Positions 34,501 to 47,033 of a stretch of DNA of 64,000 nt are shown in pieces (within the stretch, counting starts at the first letter, position 1; each line of letters opens with the position of its first letter). A program made the translations under genes and the position numbers. The stretch is from Melampsora larici-populina 98AG31 (lineage: Eukaryota > Basidiomycota > Pucciniomycetes > Pucciniales > Melampsoraceae). Location: contig NW_006768796.1 in the NCBI RefSeq assembly GCF_000204055.1, positions 877,092 through 941,091 on the forward strand, written 5' to 3'. Under the pieces are notes generated by a model. The model was not told the origin of the DNA and made no database searches. It saw only the letters and a list, made by a program, of their open reading frames with translations.

Positions 34501-35935
34501 AATGGAGATGATGTTGGTGAAACTGTTGCTGTTGGCGTTGATGGACAGCCGAGAGCAGATCGGGCTCGATACTGGGCCGAGCTTGGAAAAAAGGGGAATA
34601 GGGTGTGATGTAGTTTTGAACCGGTATGACTGAGAGTAACTCAGATGAGTAGAATGGCATTCCGACAGTACTGAGAGGTGTATCATCCGCAGCCCAGTCG
34701 AATAAGGCGTCGTTGAGTTCAGGTTGTTCGTCTGGAAGCTCTACTGGCTGAGTGGCTCTACTCCATTTCATTGGTCCATGAGGAACATCTGAAGCAGTAC
34801 CTGTAGTCCAAAGATGGACAACGCTGTCAGCATCCACATAGGCAAGACCTTCGCCCGTTCCCGCGATACATAGGTCTGTTATATAGCTGCCACAGTCGAG
34901 CTGAAAGAATGAATTGGCGGGAATGGGGTTGATGATGTCGAGAATTTGAAGTTGACCGAGCGATGAGGCTATGAACAGCGTTGAGGACATGCGAGGATGA
35001 AATCGAATCAATGACGGGATTGAAGGGAAAGTGATCGGAGGTAAAGGGCGGAGGGCACGGACGTCGAAGACTTTGACAAGAGGGTCTCGCACTGGATGAC
35101 CTTGCCTGTTTGTTCGAGCACGAAAAGGATGATCCGATCAGTTTTGATGACCAATACGAATGAGTGACTTTGGAAGGATTGTTTAACTTGAGAGAAAGTC
35201 CGCAAGTGACGAGATAATTGCCTTCGGTCTCCATTTGTTCAAGTCCAGCGTAATGTGCCATCATAGAGTGTTCCTCTTTGAGGGTGTTCGGATCGCGCAA
35301 GGTGACCACACCAGATCTAGCACCGCAAGCCACCAGGTTTTGAGAACGCCTTATATGAGTGATAGGTGGAAAGTAAGTAGGATCATGGAGCCCGCTGAAG
35401 GCAGTGGATGGAACAGGGGCGGTAGGGGTGATGTCTAGTTTGCGGATCAAAGCCCCATTAGCAGTGTTGATGGTGATAAGTTCAGGCTTTGATCCAGCAA
35501 TGACCAGCTCGTTTGATTTTGTACTGCTGAAAGCCATCGATTGCGCATCCTGAGCATGTCTGTGAAGAGGGAAAGAAGAAGTTAGTTAAGGAGAAGACGG
35601 GGATGACGCGCAAGTGAAGCTAACTGCGAAAACCATTGAGGTAAGCCTCTACGACTCGTCGACTTTACAGAGCTTTCTCCCAAGCTAAGAACCGCTCGTT
35701 CGGAAATCAAGAGCTGACGAGTTGGAGTTCGATTAGAGTGAGACTTGAATGAGGTGTAGCGATTTAGACACTTCGACTCGTCGTTTGAGCCACCAACCCC
35801 ATTAGGGAGGAAATGAGAAACGACGGTGCCGATCGAAGACCCGGTCCAAAGTAAGTCGGCGTATGGATCGAAGAGAATTGAAGAGACATCGCCCAGGAAT
35901 GTACTCGAGTAAGGCTGCCAAGGAGCTGAAGGCAT
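31576..35935 (-). CDS. PAN2: PAN2, catalytic subunit of the Pan2-Pan3 poly(A) nuclease
   Basis: Ten exons on the minus strand: 35935-35625, 35559-35188, 35105-34074, 33972-32886, 32817-32705, 32643-32538, 32440-32260, 32190-32056, 31956-31706 and 31632-31576. All phases agree, giving 1,214 residues. Order of parts: WD40 propeller ([35 protein letters not shown]), linker, and an inactive ubiquitin-hydrolase-like domain starting [20 protein letters not shown]. The DEDD exonuclease follows with [45 protein letters not shown] and THDSIEDA. All four acidic residues are visible. It shortens mRNA poly(A) tails in the cytoplasm. The start is the ATG before [10 protein letters not shown]; an ATG at 36019 is in frame but adds an unusual 28-residue extension. 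Confidence 0.95.
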
Positions 35936-36182
35936 TTGTGCTTGAATGAGAAGGAAAGCAAGAGAAGGTGAGTGGTCAAATACACCCTTTGAAATTGAAA
36001 TTGACTTGAACCCCTTCACAGAGAAGATACAAAAGCGCAGCTTCCTGGCTCTCTCTCGTGATCCGCACGCTAATGACCACTACATACAGCACAAGCGGCA
36101 CTCCCTTGACTCCAAACGAACATGGCACCACAATCCTTAACGTTAGTTCCTCAGGCTCTCCCAACACCTGGTCAAGAAATAA

Positions 36183-36524
36183 TTTGAGGATTTCATCCGG
36201 CAGATCACGCTACACCCCACCAAGTTCTTGATCAGACCAGCTGGCAATGTACTCAAAGCTTATCCCGAAAAGGAAAATATGGCCGAAACAAGCAAAAACA
36301 TCAGCAACGTTAGAACTCGACGGCTGACGGATCCCCTCCCGCTCTCGTGGGACTCTGCGGCAGCTTGGTGCAACCAAGATAACAACTCATCAGGCGCACA
36401 TTTGGAACGAGCTAGGACTGATGTGATATTCCAAGCAGAATCCCGAGAACTGCAAATAGGCCTAACAATGGCAATCCAAATGGCTTTAATACACAGCAAA
36501 CAAACATTGATTTTCCTCAAATGA
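36183..36524 (+). pseudogene. Relic of a divergent Tad1-like LINE (RNase H junction)
   Basis: A plus-strand frame reads FEDFIRQITLHPTKFLIRP, then RTDVIFQAESRELQIGLTMA and SKQTLIFLK. These align with LEEFIQQIPLDPTDILTRP and GIYQAEYRGVQMGLTMAL of the LINE at 23446-29382. The DG of the RNase H active site region is garbled, and no RT or endonuclease remains. It lies only ~250 bp upstream of the PAN2 start, in its promoter side. Confidence 0.7.
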
Positions 36525-37554
36525 CGACTTCGCGTTTTGAGCTGAGCCTGGAATCCGAGTATCAGTAAGTGATTTTTGATACCGCACAATGGACTTTTCG
36601 ATTGATTCGTTGTCCGTGGTCAAGGGATGCTTGGCATTCTAAAAACTTCTGCACGTCGGTCTATACGTGCGGCATAGGTGATACTCGGAGGTTTTAACAC
36701 CGCTCTCTGGTCCTGACCGGTCTATGATCAGATTATATGAAACGATCGGTCGCAGCGTTGAACTTGCTGTGAGGATGGCAAGTCACGAATCTGAATCTCG
36801 AACTTATCAATTCCTGTTCCTGAGGTCATAATTCCATGCGAGATCAAGAAGTCAAACAAAATCGATCGCTAGCATTGTGAGTTGGGTGTTGAAATGAATC
36901 TAGCCCTGAGCCTGTGAGAAAAATCGCATTCAATGAAATGCTGAGCCAGATCATCTAATTCGCCGGAATTGCTTGCAATCTTACTGTGATCAGAAATTGT
37001 TTGTGGTCTTCCTAATTTCTAATATCGTCGGTGCGCTGGTTTGGCTATACCTAAAAAGGTAAAGCAAGAGTGACAATTGTATAACATTCTAGGTGCAGAC
37101 TTCATTTGTTTACCTTTTGACCTTTGATTTGAGTAGAGTTGTTGAGTTGCTGGGTTCTTTTGATCACCAATCAGAAAATATAGTTACTCCCGAGGATCTG
37201 TGAGCCTTTTCAGGGTTTCCACCTCAACCACTTGGCCTTAATCAGGTAGCGTGTTGGTTAACCGGTCATTTTCTGCAAAGTGAGTCGATCTTTCATTCCA
37301 AGCTGCATCCTCTTTCTGGGCCAAAATCGTTTACGGAGGGACTTTAGAGCAAGAAGGACTGATTCTAATCTCCGTCCAGTGCACTCTCAACTAACGTACC
37401 CTGTTCTCCTACATAAAGGCATTCAGCCAGGAGATATTCTTAATCCTCCAGGATATTCAACTTGTTATACCTTTACTCAATCTTACACCACTGCGCTCAT
37501 ACTTGGAAAGCGCCCAATTTTGCAAACTCACCTTCTTAACACACCGTCAGACCA
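36525..37554. other. Intergenic upstream of the MFS gene
   Basis: No gene supported; short frames only. Confidence 0.45.
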
Positions 37555-40550
37555 ATGTCAGACCCGAAAGTCTCAACCCCTCCTGTGTGTAATCTTTTGA
37601 TTATTCGCTACGACGCGATTTGGTAGAAAGATGATGATAGCCTAACTAATGAACTTTCTTGATTGAATACTATTTGATATGGAAATTAAAAGACTCCAGA
37701 GCCCAAGCAAAACCCGTCCGAATCCTATGAAGATGATACCATCGAGGCTGGAGTAATCCCACCACACACAAATCAAATCCCTCAAGATCGAAATGCTGCC
37801 GAGGCGATCACCCCTGAAAAACTACCTGCAGAGGACCATAAATCATTTTTAAATGAAGCTCCAAACTCGCCAGATCTCAAGATCAAAATCGAATCCGATG
37901 AAAAGGGAGGTGAACTTACAGATCAACTCAATGATGGATCCCAACGGAATACAATTTTAAGAGGAAAACGATTAGCATTGGCTTTTGTCGGAATGCTATT
38001 GTCTGTATTTTTGATATCTTTGGACCAAACTATTTTGAGTCCCGCTTTGCCGGTCATTGCTTCTAGCTTTGATGCTCTAGATCAAATCGGATGGATTGCT
38101 AGTGCATATGTATGTTTGTTCCCTTTTTTAAAAAAGACTCGAAATTGAAGCTGATGTTATAAAATATTATTTCAATTTTTCTTAGCTTATCACTCAAGTC
38201 TCATTTCTCTTACTTTATGCACAATTATTGGTGACCTATAATCGACGTTGGATTTTTGTAGCAGCGATCTTCATTTTTGAACTAGGCTCACTAATTTGCG
38301 CCGTATCGCCCAATCTGATCAGCTTAATTATTGGTCGAGCTGTCTCTGGTTTGGGAGCAGCCGGAATCTTGATTTCATGTCTAAGTATCATCGCAGACAT
38401 CACAGAGCTTCAAGATAGGCCTAAGTTGCTTGGTAGCTTTGGTGCAGTATTTGCTACTTCTTCTGTTGTTGGACCACTTCTGGGTGGGGCTCTCACTGAC
38501 CGTTTGAGCTGGAGATGGTGTTTTGTAAGACTCATCAATTTTGAATCATCATCTTTGTATTCAAAACCGTTTTTTCGGTTATTTTTGAATTTTCTGACAT
38601 ATATTGTTTTTTTCATTTGATTTGATTCGATTACGCTGGACTAGTGGATCAATCTACCTTGCGGAGCTATCACTGTCCTTTCAATATTTCTTCTAATACC
38701 CAATACACCCTCTCCACCGTTATCAGAAAAACTTCTTGAATTGGTGGATCACAGATGGAATTCAATCACTTTCGGAAAATGGGTTCCACCTCATCATAGT
38801 GTTCTTCATAAACTTGGTAGTTTAGATTTTGTCGGAGCATTCTTAATGGTTGGACGTAAGTGTTTTTTCACATATCTTGACCTTATTTCAGAAAAGCTTC
38901 ATATTTTTCAAAACTTAATTTGTTTTTGTCGGAATTCTTCCAGTTATTATTCTCTTAGTTCTTCCATTACAATGGGGTGGCAATAAATACCCATGGGATA
39001 GTGGTGTGGTGATTGGAACTCTCTGCGGTTTTGGTGTAATGCTCACAGCTTTCTTGTTATGGGAATGGAAAGGAGTCGATGCAAAGAATGGGAGGGGACT
39101 TTTACCTTTCAGATTATTCAGAAGTAGAACTCAGTACGTTATCTTCTCTTTTTTTGTGGGAATTGAATTTCTGATCTTGTGACTTTCTCTTTATTTTGCA
39201 TAGAGTTGGAGCTTGTTTACAAGCCTTTTTCATCAAATTATCCAGTTAGTTTTGTTACTTCTCTCTCATTTTCTTTTGGATTGCCGCACAAGATATAATT
39301 ACTGACTTTATCTTGATGTTTTACATAAAGTGCTCAGTGTAGTTTGTGAGTGCTCCAATATCATGCTTCCAATATTCCAAAGCCTTACTGAATAAAAAAT
39401 CGAAATGATATTCTAGATTTTCTTCCGATCTACTTTCAAGTCGTCCAACATGCCTCAGCCACCAAATCTGGTATCGATTTAATTCCACTCAGTACGTCAT
39501 GTTCAATCTCTCTTCAATTTGATTTGAAACCTTTCACAATCGACTCTTTCACTTAATAAATAAATTTTGATTCTCTTTTTCAGTGTTATCAATCGTCTTT
39601 TGTTCGGGTTTAGCAGGTTTTGCAATCAGCCATACTGGTTATTACTGGCCTGCATTGTCAGTTGGTTCAGTGATTCTCACCATTGGAACAGCACTTCTAT
39701 ATACCCTTGGTATGTCCATGTTTCCAAGCAGTTATTTTCAGATCAAGTGCGAGGATGAATTTTCGTTGACACTTGGAACCCTTGAATAGATGAATATGCA
39801 AGCAATGCAAAAGTCATTGGATTTCAAATTCTCGTTGGTGGAGGACTTGGTTTTATCCTTCAAAATGTAACTGTAAGTAGTTAATAAAAAATGGTGATTA
39901 TGCAGCTAGAGCTTAGGCCACTGACCACGATGACAATTTCAATCTAGGTCGCGATCCAAGCAAATGTAGAGGACAAAGACATTCCACAAGCAACAAGTTT
40001 ATCTTCCTTCTCGTGAGTATTCCCAAAATCGAAACAACTTGTAGGAAGGAGTGTACTTTTTGCTAAATTTGTCTCTTGTTGCCTTGAAGACAATTGATCG
40101 GTGGAGTCATCGGTATTGCAGTAGCGTAAGTCCACTTTCGTATAGTAGTATAAATCGACCGTGCTGCATCGTTTTTTGACTTCACTTTATATAATTCAAA
40201 GGCAAACTATCTTCAACAACGCTTTGAGTGTAAACCTGGAAAAATATGCACCTGACGCACCAGCGGCACTTATCCGATCCTCCTTAGAGGAGATCGGACA
40301 ACTTCGGGATTCGTTAAAACCTGGTGTCATTCATGCCTATACTGAATCTCTAAAACAGGTCAGTTTCTTGGAGAGTTTTCGTTTTTGAAACAAAAAAGAA
40401 GGCTATTTAACATGATGGTTTATGATATTATTTTGGTAGGTTTATATCTTAGGTATCGTCTGTGGCGTTGCTTGTTTCTTTGCGGCATTTTTGGTTAAGA
40501 GTAAGAATATCAAGAAGAGAAAAAATCAAACATCGAAAGAGGCTGTTTGA
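37555..40550 (+). CDS. Major facilitator superfamily transporter, multidrug (DHA2-type)
   Basis: Fourteen exons: 37555-37584, 37693-38109, 38186-38524, 38645-38855, 38944-39133, 39204-39244, 39331-39345, 39418-39491 (first base may be 39417), 39584-39709, 39790-39872, 39948-40012, 40090-40125, 40202-40358 and 40440-40550. Phases fit throughout and give about 631 residues. An acidic cytoplasmic N-terminus is followed by transmembrane helices. Signature pieces: ISLDQTILSPALPVIASSF (helix 1), GRAVSGLGAAGILI, SSVVGPLLGGALTD (antiporter motif C), WRWCF|WINLPCG, then YFLPIYFQVVQ. The pattern suits 14-helix drug:H+ antiporters of the plasma membrane; substrate unknown. Exon 7 is a 15-nt microexon. 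Confidence 0.9.
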
Positions 40551-41381
40551 TTTGAATTTTTCGTCACCACTCATGGCTCTGATGCCGAAATCTCAAACTG
40601 TTCTTAAAGAATAAGCGATTCCACCTTTTCGGTCACTTCTGCGCAAATCAGGACTTATGCAAGAATTATAATGTAATAAAAGGGTCACATAATTCACTGT
40701 AAAAGCCATTTGTATCATTGAATCTCCTGGTCAATAATTGACAATCTTCATCATGCAGACTTTTTTCTCGTTCTTATCATTATATCTCGTTATGGGTTTT
40801 TTCATTGAGCTTGAGAAATATGTGAACTTCGATAATTTATGTAGTGTAGTTGTATCAATCCCTCTCCAAGTTTTCTTGCACTTTGTGGGTGCTATGCAGT
40901 GTTTCTACTTCGATTTGTTTCTCTATAAGGCATCGTACTTTGGTCAATTCAGTCTATTTGTGTGTTGATGAAGTAGAATCTGCTCTTTCTTCTGTAATTA
41001 CGATAACAAAGGATTTGGAGTTGCAAGAGACCGGTTAATCCAAGTTGTCGATAAGCCACGATATTCTTTATGTCATGACCCCCTATCTTTTGAATTTCCA
41101 GGCGCGCTCACACCTGAAGAGGCTCCAGAGTCCAGGCTCAGCAAAGGGAGTTTGGGAGATATTTCATGGACAAGTTACGGGAACATGCAAAGCCCTTTAT
41201 CAATTCACACCCCATGTGACCGCGTCCGACCGGGCCGCTCAGTACGTCCTCGCCCGTCGGACCTAGACAATCACGTGCACGGAATGCTACATGTGTGTAT
41301 GTAATCATTGATGTACGAAAAACTCTGGCTTGCAAATTTCAAGTCTGCCTTGACCCTCGTCTGACGCCTCGAGTCCTCATT
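40551..41381. other. Intergenic
   Basis: Only short frames; nothing supported. Confidence 0.45.
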
Positions 41382-41874
41382 ATGGATGTTCTCTTGTCAC
41401 CACCTTTGCGTATCGAGCTTCTTAAAGCAACACCGGCAGCAACTTACCAGGAGGTGTCTAACTCACTAACCACATGTTTAGTACGTAATTTACTCAAAGC
41501 GATCGATTAGATCTGAACTGATGAGATTTACCTTTTTTCCTCATCAGAAAGATGATGCCTTGCTTCCAAACGTCGCAGGCGCGAATACCTATCACACCAA
41601 GGCCCATCTGTGTCGTATAATTGATGAGGTCACGTTCTTACATCGAATCACCAAGTCACCTCAATCAGTTTCACTTTCCACAACCGAACAAAAGCCAACT
41701 CTTAAGGCTTCTAAAAAGAAACGCAAATCAGAAACCGCACATGATGATGGATCAATATCAGCGCGAGCTTCAAAAGCCCCTAAACTTCCGACTTCAAAGG
41801 AGTCCGTCACCTCCCAATCCACTCATAAGAAGCCTCGCAAGCATTCGTCAAAGATACTCAAACCCGATGAGTAA
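41382..41874 (+). CDS. Small protein with basic nuclear-type tail, unknown
   Basis: Two exons, 41382-41480 and 41548-41874 (donor TTA|GTACGT, acceptor TCATCAG), give 141 residues. The N-terminal half is compact (MDVLLSPPLRIELLKATPAA, KAHLCRIIDEVTFLHRI). The C-terminal half is Lys/Ser-rich with LKASKKKRKSETA and HKKPRKHSSKI, resembling nuclear localisation signals. No signal peptide. Family not recognised. Upstream exons are possible but the ATG context and continuous frame make this start reasonable. Confidence 0.5.
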
Positions 41875-44800
41875 GACTCTGCGGTCTTTCGGTCTCTTGA
41901 TCTACAGTCTTTTCGGTCTATCGATGGCCCCTTTCGCTTGAAAACAATTGGGCATGGACGACTCGTTTTGAAATCTGGTTCAAAAATGTAAAATGTTGCT
42001 ATTACTATCCTACTTCAGATATTCTGAACTTTGTTGCGTGACTGTGTCTTATCCTACAACTTCAAAAGTCAAGGACCAATCATACACATCTACATTTCTC
42101 TTCAGGGAGCTATGATGTCCCTACGGTAACTGGTCCAATCTCAATCCACCTGAAATGTTCATTCTCCGTTCCTACTGCTTAGCCGAATTCACCGGTGGGA
42201 ACTTGTGTCTTGACTTTTAGCTAGCCATTTTGCAGCTTCTTGGATTTTCAGTGACACTCACTTTACGGTCATTTGATGCGTTGTAGAGCTCAACTCTTCA
42301 AACCTTTTCTTGGGTTATCTATGAGATGTAGTGGTGCGAGTTTAAAGTCAAACTGGGGACTCGTATGTGATAGGAACTCAAGCTATGTAGCTGACTTTAG
42401 GGACATATCTCGACTTTAGGAACATCTATCTTTTCTGATGAAATAATTATCTGCCTGCATCAAGGAAACACGCACAAAGATTGCTTGGGCAGTTATCCCA
42501 CAAAACGAGAACTGGAGTTCAAGCGGGTCACCCCTGCCTGACCTTTGATTATCCGTAACTTACTTCTAACATACCCTCGTATCATTGTAGAGATATGCAC
42601 AACCCTCCCACTATATGTTGGACATCGAGAAAAGATGATGAACTCTGAATTTCAGTTTTTTAACTGGATTCAAACACAGCAAAGACTGTATTGTTTGATT
42701 GGTAAACTTCTTTGAAGTTTAATCATCTTGAAGGTAGTGGAAAACTTCGTTAATTTTTCTCAATGTCAAACATATCATGGAATGGTTGTATGAGGACCGG
42801 AAGTTTCCAAAATTTCACTGCACATGTGAATAGCTGCGGAGGCGTCATAAGTTGTCACAAATAAAACCTCGAAACTTTCCTTTGGTCCCTGCCAATTTCT
42901 GACCAAGGTGCCTAAACGGTCAAAGGCTTGCAACAAGTGGGCGAGGGTCTTTATATATTTTTTTGACTCGGGATTTCAGTTTACTTGGGAGTGATACTTT
43001 TCTTTGGTGATATTTTGGTCAAAATTGATCGAATTGTATTGACCAATCAATTCTGCGAGATATACTTTACAACTATGAAGTTGTATCCAAATATGTCAGA
43101 TATGATAGATGTGATCAACGATTCAATGAACTTTGATTCTTCTTTCTCAGCATCCGGTGAAGAGCCATGAATGAAACTCTATATTACCGATGCTTTTGGT
43201 CAAATCAGCAATCACGGGTGCAGTAATTCCCTACGTGCACCGTACACATTGGCGTCAGAAAACCCAACTTCAGAAAGTGTAGATTGGCGTGAGCTACAAG
43301 CGACAGCAAGACCGGTTGAGCGCCCCCAAACCCCTGACAAAGACAACGATGCGTAGGAATCGAAATCGCCAGATTTTGTTTGTTCGGTTGATATCAGTGA
43401 ATTTTGATATTGATCATGTAAGTTACTTCAGTTACTCTTATATGTTCATACGGATATCTTTTTGAGAAATTATGAAATTACGACTTGTATTACATTCTGA
43501 CACAAACAGGGTACAACTTCTAGCAAGGTATCAATTTAATCTCGGACAGGGCGTAAAGTTTATATATGGATGTGTTGACTGACTCGAGACTTGAGTGATA
43601 GGACATTCATGAGAGGTTTTTTGGGGGAGATTGATAAAAAGAAGACTCTTGGTTCACTTTTCGGCGCGAGGACATTTACATTGATCACCCAATGGAACCT
43701 GAGATGTAAATAGAAGGTTAAAGAGATGCGCCAGTTAGCCCAAATTTGAAGTATGTTCTCACTATAGGGCATCTTCCATACTCGCCTCGCTCATGACGTC
43801 GGCGCCGTGTAAACCACATCCCGACCATGTGGTCTTGCCGCATATAGAACATCGCACCAGGCTGATACAGTCAATAATTCCCATACAAAGCGGGATGTTT
43901 GGAAAGAACCAATCCGTTAAATTTTTGATGGACCAGGAGAAAGAGTACCAGAAGTACTGACTAGCATGCAGTTATCAATTGTATCAGCCGAGAGATCATT
44001 CCGGAAGAGTACGAAGGAAGTTGTCCTATCCGGGGATCTTTTGCAAGATATATTTGGTTTCTTCAAGCTATACCGGGAGGTAGACTCCTAGAGATTTGCC
44101 TACAAGTCGCGTGTTGGGTAAGACGGTATGTTGAAGATCTAGACACGATATTGGGTTCGTAAGATCTGCTTGACAAGATGAGCAAGGGAGAAAGGTGGAG
44201 AAATTGATTACTATCAGGAGGCGCAAAATTGAGGAAAGACTATATCGATGATCCCTACACGTCTTAACAAGAAAAGCTGATTCCGGAAATGATAAGTCAT
44301 CATCTGGTTTTCACACTTCACGGAGGGCCAAACAGAAGGTATGAGCGATTTTTAATACTTTATTATTATGCATGCACGAGTTCACACGAGGCGTATCAGA
44401 CCTTTTCCCAATGTATTGTTGGTCTTGATGCTCGTTGAACAATTTAGACGATCGCTGTGGTTTTCCAAGGGGATCAAGATTTGTGAAATTAAGCGAAGAG
44501 CACATCTCGGGGGACCATTCAATACAGTTCTTGTGCTTGACGTAGATGAGGTGTGTAGATGAGACTGATAAGTTTCTAAAGCGTCACAACCAGCGTTTGA
44601 AATAAATTACTTACGTAAAATAGATATTGAATATCTTCAGATGTTGATATGTGCAAAAAAGGGACTCTTGAGATAAAGCCGAACCTCCCAGGTTATAGGC
44701 TATGCACAGGTTGAAATCTTTTAAAGTTCCAATTTGAACTGATGCAGGTCTGCTTAAAGATACAAACTTAAAAATGGCAATCATGAACCTTCATGAACTC

Positions 44801-45325
44801 AAGGCTGCACGATTTCTCCGTTCCAACATGAACTCCGCGCCGTTGGTGTCAGACTGTTTGACCTTCCGTACATCATTTTTCTTTGTTCTATACAGATATC
44901 AGTGGACCATGCAAATCTGTGGAAACCTGAGTTGCCGTGTACATAATGAACTCTGGAAGACGAACTTTAGATGTCCCGAGTCAGAATTTGATCGACGTGG
45001 TGCCTCGCCTGCACATGGGCATTATATTATACATACGTACTCGCGTATCAAACTTAATGGGCAAGTAGGGAAAGTGCAATTTATCATCAAGGCGGGGAAA
45101 CGACGAGGAGAAGACGGAGGCTGGTTTTATTTTTTCTCTTGATTGAATGATGAATTGAGTTGAATCGCCCATAAAACCTAAATGATTTGATTGCCTAGCT
45201 TGACATAAGCCCCACCAACCGCAGAAGCATCCCCCGGAGTCTGCGGAGGGGGGGCTTGCGACGTATCGTCACTGGTCATTGTCAATTCACTTATTTAGAC
45301 TAAATGAAGAAAACTCAGATATGTA
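41875..45325. other. Long stretch without a supported gene
   Basis: Contains only short frames. Two adjacent in-phase frames at 42985-43356, separated by one TGA, could be a decayed gene of ~124 codons. A frame at 44774-45142 has no homology I recognise. Confidence 0.4.
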
Positions 45326-45768
45326 CAGTCGTTCTCAGAAATGTTGGAAAAATGCAAAATCTCGAGCTGAGCTCGGGGTCCGTGCGCTGAGCAGGGACAC
45401 GCAGATACAAACACTGACAAAAACTTTGATTTTGACAGGTATCTCAAGATGAAAATTTGTTTACTTTCCATCATACCTCGATGACCACACACCTATCTTG
45501 CCAATGGCCAGGCTAACGGACTGATCTCTTCAGAAAAACGGTGAAAACGTATGATTTCATGGTTAAGGGATTGTAACACGAGTTGAGGATCAGAGGAAGG
45601 ATGGCATGGAGAGGACACAAGGGAGTTGAGGTTGGTGAAAGGGACACTGATCTCCACTCGACAGCTGCCATGACTTTTCCGTGACACATGTCATGAAAAA
45701 GTCACCTCCTCGGGACCACTACCTCAGCTCGAGATGTTGGATTTTTCCAACATTTCTGAGAACGACTG
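45326..45768. mobile_element. 443-bp MITE, Tc1/mariner type
   Basis: 46-bp terminal inverted repeats (45326-45371 and 45723-45768) start CAGTCGTTCTCAGAAATGTT and differ at about two positions. They are flanked by the TA dinucleotide (45324-45325, 45769-45770). An internal hairpin TGACTTTT...AAAAGTCA lies near 45671-45705. No coding capacity. TA target and CAGT ends agree with Tc1/mariner, like the autonomous-type element at 48698. Confidence 0.85.
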
Positions 45769-46059
45769 TAAATGCGAAGTCTGTAGACAGACGAATTAAA
45801 CCAACAAAGATTGAAAATCGACACAACATCAACAAAGACAATCTCAGATACACAAGGATTCACATTATTTGCAAAATATTGTTTAGAAAATGGAAGATAT
45901 AAAAATTTAAGAACATACACAGAAGAGGCAAATAAAAAGAAATCCAGACAAACATGAATTATTGAAATCAGTTCTCTTTTTTTCTTTTTCTCCGTTTCTT
46001 TTTCTCCGTTTCTTTTCTTTTCTCTCTCATTTACCATGGATCGATACACTTATGTGACC
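45769..46059. other. AT-rich spacer between MITE and segment X copy 2
   Basis: Pyrimidine-rich tail (TTTTTCTTTTTCTCCG repeats near 45977-46017). No gene. Confidence 0.5.
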
Positions 46060-46701
46060 ATTTGGTTTCTGTAGCGGCGGTGAGGACTTCCTCTGGCTTC
46101 CTTCTGTCTTCACTGACACTCACACTGTTGATATCAACCAATAGAAACCTCAAACACCAAAAGACTTACGCAATTTGAGCGGAGCGGGAAAGATCAAAAG
46201 AAATGCTTCATACACCACTCTGTGTTTCCGATAAGGGGCTGCGTGATACCCATCCCTGTATATCAACCACTCGCTTATATATCATTCGGCTCCGCCTGTT
46301 GTCTCCACCTCATTTCTCTCACCTCTCAGCAAATCACGTTATCCAGCCTGATGTTGTATTACATACATGTTGATGCTTGTTACAAAAATTAAACTGACTT
46401 GCTCGATTGTCATTCTTTAGATCATCATCACGCTCGGTTTTCCACTCAGCTTCTCCGTGATGCAAAACATGGTTGACAATAGCCGTTTTATGTGCTGAAA
46501 GCGCAGACCAAAAATTCAAAGGAAGATCAACATATATGGCCACAACTAGCTTCTCCACCTTCCAAAACACGACAATGTCCACAGTTGAAAGCAATCACAA
46601 TCTGAATCTGCACAAGGCGATGCTAGCATACGTAGCATCATGTTCCAGAACCTGATGACCGGGAAGAGTCGGACAGACATCGACCCAGGCAGTCATCAAC
46701 G

Positions 46702-46712
46702 GATATAAAAGT
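46702..46712 (+). promoter_or_regulatory. TATA-like box of the X peptide gene
   Basis: GATATAAAAGT lies ~330 bp upstream of the start codon and is conserved in copy 1. A 5' UTR intron is plausible between it and the ATG (acceptor CAACCAATTAG at about 47014-47024). Confidence 0.4.
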
Positions 46713-47033
46713 GGCCTACTTTGATGATGATTTGCCATCCAATCCAATCATCTCATCGAGTGATTTGTCTAACCTGCACACTTGTCTGGGTATGTTTCTC
46801 ACCAATTTTTGTCAGCCAATTTTGGAGATATTGTTTATAAACAGACTGAGCTCATACTTTATGGTCCCTTTCTTTGCCCTTTTGACAGGTTTATACACTA
46901 TCCGTTTTTGCCCGCGCACACAATTTCCCAAACCCTGTTGTTCTAGCATTCTGGTGAGTTTTGAGATAATTACCCTAAAATTTGCCACAATATTACATTA
47001 CTAAGCCTTGCTCAACCAATTAGAAATCTCATC

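Noticed and set aside
36019..36019. Upstream ATG as PAN2 start
   Set aside because: In frame, but it adds a 28-residue hydrophobic lead unlike PAN2 N-termini; the ATG at 35933-35935 directly precedes the propeller.
42985..43356. Two in-phase frames separated by one TGA, possible decayed gene
   Set aside because: No recognisable motif, no splice signals; frame could be chance in AT-rich DNA.
44774..45142. 122-codon plus-strand frame
   Set aside because: No homology recognised, no signal peptide, biased ending; kept out as unsupported.
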